Source: Candidatus Opimibacter skivensis
GTDB taxonomy: Bacteria > Bacteroidota > Bacteroidia > Chitinophagales > Saprospiraceae
Direction: 5' to 3'
Assembly: GCA_016722045.1 (NCBI GenBank)
Contig: JADKGY010000006.1
Span: forward strand, 496,001 to 560,000
Length of the DNA: 64,000 nt
In this document: in pieces, positions 41,016 to 50,400 of the stretch
Position numbering within the stretch: the stretch's first letter is position 1
Layout: every line of letters starts with the position of its first letter
Notes under the pieces: generated by a model
The model's database searches: none
Seen by the model: the letters and a program-made list of their open reading frames with translations, nothing else
Told to the model about the DNA's origin: nothing
Position numbers and translations under genes: made by a program

Positions 41016-41050
41016 CAAAATTACCGATTCGGTGATGAATAACATCCAAA
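41016..41050 (-). promoter_or_regulatory. Promoter of the paaC-paaD unit
   Basis: On the minus strand TTG (41049-41047), 23 bases, then TAATTTTG (41023-41016). The -7 element is a full TAnnTTTG match 17 bases before the paaC ATG. Confidence 0.65.
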
Positions 41051-41252
41051 ACCAAAGGATCGCACGTAATACTTCTTTAATGTGTTCATTTTCAGCACCT
41101 AAACTATATAAGTTCTTTTTTTATCTTTTGTTTGATCAAAAATTTAATGGCAACAAGATCTTTCATAATTTTTTATTCAAATAGCTGTAAATAAAAAGTT
41201 TATATATATATTTGTTCTATCATATGATGAAATAATAATTATGTTTTTAATG

Positions 41253-41283
41253 TTGTCAAATGGATTGCAAGAAGTTAACTTTG
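41253..41283 (+). promoter_or_regulatory. Promoter of the haloperoxidase-like lipoprotein
   Basis: TTG (41253-41255), 20 bases, TAACTTTG (41276-41283) fits the Bacteroidota consensus exactly. It lies beyond the alternative start at 41260, so the true start is the ATG at 41311. Confidence 0.75.
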
Positions 41284-41310
41284 ACCTTTCGTTTTGAAAA
41301 CCGGGATCTC

Positions 41311-42684
41311 ATGAAATATCACCTCTATTTTTGGTCATTGGCCATTACACTATTGTTCGTATCGTGTTCGGATACTCAAGAACTATATGAGGTATTGCCT
41401 GTTACGCAGGCCCCTTCCCTGGAAACCGCTAAAATTGTTACTGACTGGAGTGACCTCTACCTAAAGATTGAAAAAGATCTTCAGGGCTTCAGGCCTGCTC
41501 CTACGTGCAGGGCTTTGGCTTATATCCATATGGGTGCATTTGAAACAGCAGTGCCCGGAATGGAGCATTACAAATCTTTAAGCTCTGTCATCGACGGTTT
41601 TCAACCTCCCGTTCTAAAATATGAAACCAATAAAATCAACTGGCCTATAGCACTCAATGCCTATTATGCACGTGCTCATCGTTTCTTCTTATTCAGCTCT
41701 AATCCAGCCCAGGTCGGGCTAATCAATCAATTGGAAACCATCGAGCTTGCAGATTTGAGCCAGGGAGTTGCAGAAGGAATTGTAGAAACTTCTATTCTTT
41801 GGGGACAGTCAGTGGCAAATGCGATCATTGCCTATTCGGAAACAGATCGCGAAGGCGCTACACAGATTCATGATCCTAATCCGGCAAGTTATTTTCCACC
41901 TGCGGGAACAGGTTTATGGGAACCAACATCTCCTGATTATACCTCAGCTGCTTTTCCATATTGGGGCCGCGTACGTGCATTCGCCGCTAAGAATAGTGAT
42001 CTTATAAGCTTACCTCCAGTTTATAAGTATAGTACAGATCCAACTAGTAAATATTACCTCGACAATCTTGAAGTAGCCAATAGAGTAAAGAACATTACTG
42101 AAGAGGATCATTGGATAGCAGAATTCTGGAGTGATGATCTCACGGGCATGACCTTCAGTCCACCTGCACGGTTTTTTGCTATTGCCAATCAATTGATTCC
42201 ACGTGTGCATATGAATCTTGAAGAAGCACTGCACATGTATTGCGTTCTCGGTATCGCGACCAATGATGCAGCTGTCGCTTGCTGGAAATCAAAATACATC
42301 TACAATACAGAAAGGCCTGAAACTTATATCCGAAAATACATTGACCCTGACTTCGCACCTATTTTGGGTGAAGCTATTGGACGTCCGGGTCTCACGCCTT
42401 CTTTCCCAGGCTATCCATCAGGCCACAGCACTTTTGCCGGCGTAGGTGAAAGAATACTTGACCACTTTTTCGGAGACAATTTTGAATTTACTGATCTGTG
42501 CCATTTTGGCCGTACTGAATTCAGAGGATATCCAAGGACATTCACCTCCTGGAAAGATTTAGCTGAAGAAGACGCTTATTCAAGAATTCCCCTTGGTGTT
42601 CATATCCGAATGGATTGTTCTGAAGGCCTTCGTTTAGGTAATGTGGTGGCCGTGAGTGCGCTAGGGTTGGATCTGCAGAAATAA
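41311..42684 (+). CDS. Vanadium-dependent haloperoxidase/PAP2-like lipoprotein
   Basis: The precursor has about 457 residues, starting at the ATG at 41311 (promoter at 41253-41283). The signal peptide carries a lipobox-like LFVSC. The PAP2/haloperoxidase active-site motifs are KYIYNTERPETYIRKY (the K-x6-RP element), PSFPGYPSGHSTFAG, and SRIPLGVHIRMDCSEG (the SR-x5-H-x3-D element). Family members either oxidise halides with a vanadate cofactor and H2O2 or act as acid phosphatases. The length and layout match the Bacteroidota haloperoxidase-like lipoproteins. It is a single gene divergent from paaC. Confidence 0.88.
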   Translation: MKYHLYFWSLAITLLFVSCSDTQELYEVLPVTQAPSLETAKIVTDWSDLYLKIEKDLQGFRPAPTCRALAYIHMGAFETAVPGMEHYKSLSSVIDGFQPPVLKYETNKINWPIALNAYYARAHRFFLFSSNPAQVGLINQLETIELADLSQGVAEGIVETSILWGQSVANAIIAYSETDREGATQIHDPNPASYFPPAGTGLWEPTSPDYTSAAFPYWGRVRAFAAKNSDLISLPPVYKYSTDPTSKYYLDNLEVANRVKNITEEDHWIAEFWSDDLTGMTFSPPARFFAIANQLIPRVHMNLEEALHMYCVLGIATNDAAVACWKSKYIYNTERPETYIRKYIDPDFAPILGEAIGRPGLTPSFPGYPSGHSTFAGVGERILDHFFGDNFEFTDLCHFGRTEFRGYPRTFTSWKDLAEEDAYSRIPLGVHIRMDCSEGLRLGNVVAVSALGLDLQK

Positions 42685-42689
42685 TTCTG

Positions 42690-42715
42690 CCCCTAAATCC
42701 CCTAAAGGGGACTTT
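42690..42715. repeat. Repeat family E (CCCCTAAATCCCCTAAAGGGG)
   Basis: CCCCTAAATCCCCTAAAGGG followed by GACTTT forms a hairpin CCCCT-aA-AGGGG. The same sequence recurs at 61171-61196, with an expanded form at 60996-61070. A related CCCCCT...AGGGGG hairpin lies at about 42791-42813. I recall this sequence type as common in Bacteroidota. Confidence 0.8.
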
Positions 42716-42867
42716 CGCTTACTTAAGCCTATTTGTTAAATATACACGCCATTATTAGAGGTTTCCCAACAACAGAATTTTGAATCAACTCCCCCTTTCA
42801 GGTGGCAGGGGGTAAAACGAGCAACTTTCACAATTCCCTTTTCGTTTAAGTCATACATTTGAACCCA

Positions 42868-44700
42868 ATGACTTTAAAGTTTCTTCTTCCATTTCTGTTC
42901 ATCTCTTTTGGCCTGACAGTCTTCGGGCAAAATCCAAAGCTCGCAGACCAGTATTACCTGGAAGGCGAGTTTCAGAAAGCTGGTGACATCTACCTCAAGC
43001 TCCACGAGACTGCAAAAAAGAACAACAACTACAGCTACTTCAATAAATACATTGAATGCATACTTGCACTTCGTGATTATGCCACTGCGGAAAAAGCGAT
43101 CAAGGATCAGATGAAGGAGACTCCGGATGATTTCAGCATGATGGTCACATTGGGTAATGTACAGGAACGAAAAGGAGATTTTGAAAGTGCCCAGGCATCG
43201 TATCGCATGGCCATCGATAAATTACCACCGCGGATGGATGCGATCACGCGATTAGGTAATGCTTTCATCGAACAGGCCAAATATGATGAAGCTATTGAAG
43301 CGTACGAAAAAGGTGAACATCTGCTCAATAAAAAAGGAATTTTTTCTTATCAACTTGCTGACCTCTACCGCAGGAATAGTGATATGCCAAAAATGATAGA
43401 GCAATATCTGTATTCCCTACAGGATGCACCTGAACGTTTAGCAAGTATACAGACACTCATGCAGCGTTCATTGCAGCAAAGTGATTATCCTGAATTACTG
43501 TCACAGCTTTATGCATTCATTCAGGAATATCCGGAGTCAGGTCAATTTGAAGAAATGCTTGCATGGACATTTATGCAGCAAAAGGATTACAGTAAAGCGA
43601 TGCGGCAAGCCAAAGCATTGGATCGCAGAATGGGTGAAAATGGAATGCGTGTATATCGGTTAGCCCAGATTGCAGCTAATGATAAAGATTACAATACAGC
43701 TATTGATGGATTTGATTACATTTTCTCTACACAGGGAATTGGTTCTCCGTATTACATGGAAGCGAAACGGGCATCACTGGCTACAAAGCGCAGGCAGATT
43801 ACTGATCAATACAATTATACTGTCGATCAATTGCGCGGGCTTGAAAAGGAATACAATTCTTTTCTCTCGGTTCAGGGTGTGAATGCAGCTACGGCTTTGA
43901 TTGTATCCGAGCTAGCGATGTTGGAAGGTTTGTATATCAATGATCTTCCAAAAGCGATTTCCCTTCTTGATCAAATCGTAGATCTTCCGGGTATAAATAA
44001 TTATGTGCAGGCAAATGCGAAACTTGACCTCGGAGATTACTACCTCATGTCCGGTGAAGTGTGGGAAGCCACATTACTTTATTCCCAGGTAGACAAAGCA
44101 TTTGTCGAAGACCTGATCGGACAAGATGCAAGGTTTAGGAATGCAAAATTGTCATATTACAATGGTGATTTTGAATGGGCACAATCGCAGTTTGATATTT
44201 TGAAAACATCTACTTCAAAGCTTATTGCCAATGATGCACTTGATATGAGCATTTTCATCATGGACAACATGGGGCTTGACAGTAATACTGATGCTTTAAG
44301 TTCATTCGCAAAAGCGGAGCTCCTTATTTTCCAGAATAAGCTTGATCCGGCAATTGATTCACTCAGAGCGCTGTCAAAAAAATATCCCGAACATGGCCTT
44401 AATGATGACATTCTCTATATGGAGGCTAAATTGTATGAGAAAAAAAGAGATTACAAAACATCTGAAGGATTGTACCAGGAAATCATTGAAAAATATCCGA
44501 AAGAAATCCGTGCTGACAATTCGATGTGGTTCCTCGCCCAGCTGTATGAAAATCAGCTCAATGATGTAGAAAAAGCGAAGACGCTTTATGAAAAACTATT
44601 CATGGATTACACCGACAGCACCTTCGCTATTGAAGCCCGGAAACGATACAGAGCTTTACGAGGTGACTTTGAGCCTGGAGCGGAAGAAAAAACACAGTAA
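42868..44700 (+). CDS. Exported tetratricopeptide-repeat protein
   Basis: The precursor has about 610 residues with a signal peptide (MTLKFLLPFLFISFGLTVFG, mature start near QNPKLA). At least a dozen TPR-like helix pairs follow (for example ADQYYLEGEFQKAGDIYLKL, FNKYIECILALRDYATAEKA, YDEAIEAYEKGEHLLN, YKTSEGLYQEIIEKYPKEIR) to the end. It is a periplasmic scaffold protein of a kind often found with gliding, secretion or polysaccharide systems; its partners are not known. A TTG at 42859 would add three residues, but it lies inside a TACATTTG -7-like element (42854-42861), so the ATG at 42868 is chosen. Heptamer repeats follow the stop. Confidence 0.85.
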   Translation: MTLKFLLPFLFISFGLTVFGQNPKLADQYYLEGEFQKAGDIYLKLHETAKKNNNYSYFNKYIECILALRDYATAEKAIKDQMKETPDDFSMMVTLGNVQERKGDFESAQASYRMAIDKLPPRMDAITRLGNAFIEQAKYDEAIEAYEKGEHLLNKKGIFSYQLADLYRRNSDMPKMIEQYLYSLQDAPERLASIQTLMQRSLQQSDYPELLSQLYAFIQEYPESGQFEEMLAWTFMQQKDYSKAMRQAKALDRRMGENGMRVYRLAQIAANDKDYNTAIDGFDYIFSTQGIGSPYYMEAKRASLATKRRQITDQYNYTVDQLRGLEKEYNSFLSVQGVNAATALIVSELAMLEGLYINDLPKAISLLDQIVDLPGINNYVQANAKLDLGDYYLMSGEVWEATLLYSQVDKAFVEDLIGQDARFRNAKLSYYNGDFEWAQSQFDILKTSTSKLIANDALDMSIFIMDNMGLDSNTDALSSFAKAELLIFQNKLDPAIDSLRALSKKYPEHGLNDDILYMEAKLYEKKRDYKTSEGLYQEIIEKYPKEIRADNSMWFLAQLYENQLNDVEKAKTLYEKLFMDYTDSTFAIEARKRYRALRGDFEPGAEEKTQ

Positions 44701-44706
44701 CTAACA

Positions 44707-44821
44707 AGTAACGAATAACGAATAACGAGTGACGAATAAATAACGAATAACGAGTATGGAGCAACGAATCACGAGTGCATTCCTAATTCATTATTCGTCA
44801 CTCGTCACTCGTTATTCGTTA
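44707..44821. repeat. Heptamer tandem repeats in two inverted blocks
   Basis: The left block has units TAACGAA/TAACGAG/TGACGAA, and the right block (from about 44789) has the reverse type ATTCGTC/ACTCGTC/GTTATTC. The blocks can pair as a long stem between convergent genes and may act as terminators. Confidence 0.8.
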
Positions 44822-44826
44822 TTTTT

Positions 44827-45546
44827 TTAATCGTCTACTTTATCCTTTTCAATCAATCTGAATCCATTGCCATGGATGTTCATGATCTGCAGGTTGGGAT
44901 CTTTGCTCAGGTATTTTCGAAGCTTGGTGACGAATACATCCATTGAACGGGCAGTGAAATAATTGTCTTCTCCCCAGATTTTAGCGAGCGCTTCTGATCT
45001 TGTCAACACATCATTTTTATGCTGGCAAAACATCTTCAACAAATGAGCCTCTTTGGGTGAAAGTTTTTCACGTTCGGGTCCGTTCGTACCAGGCCATGTC
45101 AATATGCGAAGAGGATAATTGAAATGGTAACCTCCAACGTGGTATTCCTTAACTTCATCTTCCTTGTCCATCCCCTTATTGACGCGTCGAAGGATCGCCT
45201 GAATACGGAGCAATAATTCTTCTGAATTGAATGGTTTGGCCAGGTAATCGTCGGCTCCTATTTTAAATCCTTCGAGGATATCTTCTTTCAGGTTTTTCGC
45301 CGTCAGAAAAATGATCGGCATTTCCTTGTCTTTCTCTCGTACTTCTTTCGCTAGTGTGAAACCATCTTTACGCGGCATCATCACATCGAAAATGCATAGG
45401 TCAAAACTCCCTCTCCTGTAGCTTTCAAAACCGGCTACCCCGTCCGATGCTAGGGTAACATCATAATCATGCATTTCCAGATAAGACTTCAGTACGTCTC
45501 CAAAGTTTTGATCATCCTCCACCAATAGAATTTTACTTGCTGTCAT
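44827..45546 (-). CDS. OmpR/PhoB-type response regulator (RprY-like)
   Basis: The 239-residue regulator has a receiver domain (phosphoacceptor Asp54 in LCIFDVMMP; KPFNSEELLLRI) and a C-terminal winged-helix DNA-binding domain (LSPKEAHLLKMFCQHKND, RSMDVFVTKLRKYLSKDP). It is partnered by the kinase that precedes it on the same strand with 44 bases between. Bacteroidota pairs of this type (RprX/RprY) respond to envelope or oxidative stress. Its stop lies 6 bases from the heptamer repeats. Confidence 0.93.
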   Translation of the reverse strand: MTASKILLVEDDQNFGDVLKSYLEMHDYDVTLASDGVAGFESYRRGSFDLCIFDVMMPRKDGFTLAKEVREKDKEMPIIFLTAKNLKEDILEGFKIGADDYLAKPFNSEELLLRIQAILRRVNKGMDKEDEVKEYHVGGYHFNYPLRILTWPGTNGPEREKLSPKEAHLLKMFCQHKNDVLTRSEALAKIWGEDNYFTARSMDVFVTKLRKYLSKDPNLQIMNIHGNGFRLIEKDKVDD

Positions 45547-45590
45547 ACCTTTTTATTTTCAGTTTCTACAATCGAAATTCTGATTCAGAA

Positions 45591-47120
45591 TCACTTAATA
45601 TTTTTTTGCCGGAGGGGAAGATAAATAGAAAATTTGCTTCCCTTGCCCAACTCGCTTTTCACGTCGATACTTCCTTCATGAGCAGATGTAATCGCTTTTA
45701 CATAACTCAGCCCTAAACCAAACCCTTTTACGTCGTGAAGGTTGCCGGTATGTACCCGGTAGAATTTATCAAAGATATGCTTTTGATCTTCTTTCGTCAT
45801 TCCTATGCCCTTATCTTCCACGTCAATCTGGATACCCCCATTAAGATTAAACGTATTGATCACTATATCGGGTGCAGTTTCGGAATACTTATTTGCATTA
45901 TCCAGAAGATTGTGGATAACATTGGACAAATGGGTCTGATCACCCTGCACGACTGGCTGACCAGCATCAAGATGGGTTATTATTTTTCCATCACGCTTAT
46001 GTACCTGAAGGCTTAAATGATCTACAGCCTGTCTGATCAGCTCGTGCAGGTCTACATCAGCGATTTTGAGCTGAAAATCTTTTTTATCAATCTGTGCCAT
46101 CTGAAGCACCTTTTCCACCTGTTGCAACATTCGTTTGTTTTCCTGCCTGATAATACCGATGAAGCGGTTGATCTTTGTTTCATCACTTATCACTTTAGGA
46201 CTGGCTATTGAATCAGCAGCAAGTGAAATCGTAGCTATGGGTGTCTTAAATTCATGTGTCATGTTGTTGATAAAGTCCGTCTTCATCTCGGAAACCTTTT
46301 TTTGACGCAGGATGACATGGATTGTATAACTGAAACAAAATAAAATCAAACTTGTAAAAAGTATAGCCGCTAACATCGTCGGCAGCAATGAATACCAAAG
46401 CCATCCCTTTTTATTTGGAAAATGAAGCTTTAACCAACCTGGCGAATTATGAACATCACTCCGGTAAAGTGCAACCTGATATTTTGAATTAAATAAGTTG
46501 CGCGACTGCGGATTGTCTACATGGCTGGCTTCGGACTCATCCATATTGCCCACGACATAGTTGCCATTGATGATGATAAAACTTGTGTCGGAAGCCTGAA
46601 TGACACCGTATTGGTAGGGTAAATCAATCCCCCTGTTTTCAAGTTCCTCTTTGATGAACTGAGTCAGTTTTTTTGGATCAATGCGCTCAGAAATATCAGG
46701 TGGGTTATATCGTCGCTGTTCATCAAGGATCTCCCAGTATGTGCTCTGCCGCCTCCAATTGTCCATAGGATCAAGCAAGGAAATCAACTTGTCACTTTTA
46801 AATAAGCTATCATTCAGGGACGACAGGTTTTTATGCGTTTCCTTATTGACCATCCCAGATTCATGCACAAATTCCGCTATTTCCTGCTGGATCATCAGTG
46901 GCGGAGCATGATTCAGGGTATTCAGGATATCAAGCGGGGCCTTTGCTTCAATGGCGGAGAGCTTCTCTTCAACTTTATTCAAAGCTTCGATCACGTTAGT
47001 ATCAAATCTCGATTCCTGCTGGCGCATGGACCAATTGAACCAATAGATCTGAATCAGGCTTGAACCCAAAAGCCCTATTGACATCAACGCAATAATCAAC
47101 CAAATAGCCCTCTTACTCAT
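45591..47120 (-). CDS. Sensor histidine kinase (RprX-like)
   Basis: The 509-residue membrane kinase has helix 1 at about 6-27 and helix 2 at about 245-270, with a large periplasmic sensor domain between them. The H-box is NNMTHEFKTPIATIS (His289). N-box NLLDNANKYSE and G-boxes DKGIGMTKEDQ and VKGFGLGLSYVK follow. It phosphorylates the OmpR-type regulator downstream. The periplasmic domain has no recognised name. The operon is two genes. Confidence 0.93.
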   Translation of the reverse strand: MSKRAIWLIIALMSIGLLGSSLIQIYWFNWSMRQQESRFDTNVIEALNKVEEKLSAIEAKAPLDILNTLNHAPPLMIQQEIAEFVHESGMVNKETHKNLSSLNDSLFKSDKLISLLDPMDNWRRQSTYWEILDEQRRYNPPDISERIDPKKLTQFIKEELENRGIDLPYQYGVIQASDTSFIIINGNYVVGNMDESEASHVDNPQSRNLFNSKYQVALYRSDVHNSPGWLKLHFPNKKGWLWYSLLPTMLAAILFTSLILFCFSYTIHVILRQKKVSEMKTDFINNMTHEFKTPIATISLAADSIASPKVISDETKINRFIGIIRQENKRMLQQVEKVLQMAQIDKKDFQLKIADVDLHELIRQAVDHLSLQVHKRDGKIITHLDAGQPVVQGDQTHLSNVIHNLLDNANKYSETAPDIVINTFNLNGGIQIDVEDKGIGMTKEDQKHIFDKFYRVHTGNLHDVKGFGLGLSYVKAITSAHEGSIDVKSELGKGSKFSIYLPLRQKNIK

Positions 47121-47200
47121 ACTTGTGGAAACAAAAATAAGGCTGTGAAAGATTCACAGCGCATTTTAAGGAAGTATTAACCAATGATGATGAGTCATAG

Positions 47201-47440
47201 GGAATTGGTCTTGGCTGCGAGTTTGGTCTTTAGTCTTAAGGAAATAGATAAAATAATTTGCCAATGACCATCGCCTCATTACTTAACTCGTAGCCATGAC
47301 CAATTCCTCAACCCATTATGTTAGTTGTCAATGGAAAATCGTCTTGGCAGCGAGTTTGGTCTTTGGTCTTAAGGCTTTAGATAAATTAATTTGCCAATGA
47401 CCATCAACTTATAACCTAACTCGCAGCCATGCCCAATTCC
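47201..47440. repeat. Tandem snap-back element (two copies)
   Basis: Copy 1: 47201-47223 pairs with 47285-47307 (23-base arms, two mismatches). Copy 2: 47333-47356 pairs with 47418-47440, less perfectly. The copies share the arm and loop sequence and repeat with a period of about 132 bases. They fill the 331-base gap between the kinase and the DUF1080 gene, and no gene is present. Confidence 0.85.
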
Positions 47441-47451
47441 TCGTCCCCAGT

Positions 47452-50400
47452 TTAAAGTGTTTTTATTTTAATATTCCTGTACCACACCTGGTTACCATGA
47501 TCCTGAAGTGATATTTTCCCTTTGGGGGCCATCCCAAATCCTTTCATATCCTTAAACTTGGATTTACTGATCATGTCTTTCCATTTGTCAGTGTACATTT
47601 CATACTCCACTACTTTTCTTCCGTTGAGCCAATGTTCCACATGGCCTTTGTTTTTTATAAGGCGGACTTTGTTCCATTGCCCTGCAGGTTTTACAGTAAC
47701 ATATGTGGATTCGATTAAATCGTAGAGATCCCCTGCTTTATGGGCTTTGAATCTTGCATCCGGATGACACGTGTTATCCAATACCTGCATCTCGGGGCCA
47801 GTTTGCCATACATACTCATGATCGGTTGATTCTACGACATCGTATATGATACCACTATTGCCACAAGGAGAAATTTTCCATTCAAGGTTGAGTTCAAAAT
47901 TTTCATATTCATCCGAAGTGAGAATATCTCCACCATCCAGCGCCTGCCAATCACCATTTGGATTTTTCTTCGCATCCAGCATCAGTGCATTATCATTGAT
48001 CACCCAACTGGCACCAATTGAAGATTTATTAAAATTATGCCAACCGGTAGTTGATTTTCCATCAAACAATAATTTCCATCCACCACTCTCTTCTGAAGGT
48101 GTCAATGTATTCATGGTGAAAACCGGAACAGCACTGATGGTTACAGGACTTCCCTGCGGAATTTGATTCATGGTATACCACGCTTCTGTAGACCACAACG
48201 GTAACCCACTATCGCTTATGTACGCATTCTTCATGTGGATATAGACTACCTGTCCTGCTTTCATTCCATCAAGTTTTAATGAAACTTTTTTACGATCAGA
48301 TGAAACATACGCCCCCGCTACTTTGAGATTGACATTATCAACTTTTGGACCACCATAATCTTTAGTCGGCACGTAACGCCATTGTTTCACTTCCCAGTCA
48401 TTGACATTCCATCCGTCACCTTCTTTCAATGGCTCTGTAAATTCAATTTCAACACCATCCGTCTTTGCTCTTACGGCTAACATTTCAAAAGTGGGCTTAC
48501 CGTTGTATTTTAATCTCTGTAATCCATACCAAAGTTTGTCTGATTGTTGCCAATTGCCGGGATTACCTATTCCACCTACATACAATGCACCATCAGGGCC
48601 CCAGACCATTCTGTTGATACCGGCTTCAAGACCCTGGATGAAACGGAAAACAACTCCCTGGTATTCACCATTTATTTTTTCAACAAAAACTCGTTTGACA
48701 CCACCATGTGTTACTTCACCATGGATCATTTGCCCTTTATATGGACCATCATTGATTGCTAACGGTGTTGATGGTGAATTTCCGATTTCGTCTTGTGGAA
48801 GCCAGACAACGGGAGGTTTTTCTTTTAGCGAAGCTGTGCCTTCAAAATCTACTGATCTTGATCCGAACCAGGCATCTTGTGTGATGTGAAGAATTTTGCT
48901 TGATGGCAACCAGTCGCCCTGATTGTCGGCAACGAATATTTCGTTGTCAATGCCTATACCGATTCCATTTGGTGTTCTTAATCCGCTCGCGATATATGAG
49001 AGATCTCCTGACGGAAGATCAAATTTTACGGCATGTCCACGGCTAGGTGGTTGATTTGGTGCAGATGCACCACCCGGGAGAATATCTGTGGCAAGTGTTG
49101 CATAGAGATCTCCATTTTTTTCGGCCAGGCCAAAAGAAAACTCATGAAAATTTCCTGAAGTCTGCCACTTGTTGTTTATGCATTGATATTCATCTATCAG
49201 GCCGTCTCCATCATTGTCCACTAGCCTTGTGAGTTCCTGTTTTTGCATAACGTATATGGTGTCATGGATCACTTTTAGACCGAGAGGTTCTGCAAGACCG
49301 CTTGCTATTCTTTTGACTTTTATTTGTGCCGGATCACCGGATTCAACATTTGTAAGAAGGTATACGGAGCCTGAAGGGTCCCAAGTGCTGATAGCTAAAG
49401 TCCCGTCTGCCATAAAATCCATTCCACCTACTTTAGGAAGAAAATCCCATGGTCGCGCCTGTGTCAGATCATATGATGGGTGCACACTTACTTCAGATGA
49501 CATATCGCCTGGAATCACACTGCCTATCACCATCGAAAGTGTTTTCCCCTGTAATTTTGAATTTACATTTGTTGAATGAAGGAGCGCAGTGGATGGAACA
49601 CCGGTCCATTCTTTTGCATCTTCGGGCTTCCATTCAAATGATAGATACCTTCCTCCTTTTCCCTGCATGTATTCGAGGATGATAGGATGATATCCCTGTG
49701 TCAGTTTTACAGTCGCTTCTTTTACTTCCGTTCCATGTTGTCCATCATTATCGAGGATCAGTTTGCCATCCACCGTCACTTTTGAGCCATCATCACTCCA
49801 TATTCTTAATCCTGTATTAAGATCTTTTTCAGCATACAGATATCCCTTCGCAATCAGGATAAAGTCTTCATTTAAGCCGCCGAACTTCTGTGCATCTATT
49901 CCCTGGAAATCAGAAATGATGCCCGCCTGATCAGATTTTTTTGAAGGTGGGATAGTGGGTATGTTTTCATATCCTTTTTGATCTGTATACGCCTCTACAA
50001 ATAATCCGGGCAACAAATCTTTTCCGTCCTTCAGTTCAGTCTTTAATTCAATGGCATTACCGGCGACATCTTTTTGTCCAAGGTCTGTAGTGTCAAGTGA
50101 CAACACATAACGAACGATTTGTTGCGCATCTGAAACCGGAAGTTCAGGATGTGCGCTCATGACCTGGGAACCCCATATTCCTGCACCGCCCTTGATAACT
50201 TTATTGGTCAACGTGGCTACAGTTTCATCATCGAGTGGATAGCGTTGTGCTATTTGTCTGAATGATGGACCGATAGTCTGAACATTTTTGTTGTGACATG
50301 TCTTACAATCATTTTTATCAATGAGCCTTTCGCCCAGCGATAATGTGCTTTCATCTTCTCCGGATTTATTTGGATTGTTGATCGTGGGCTCGCTGACGAA

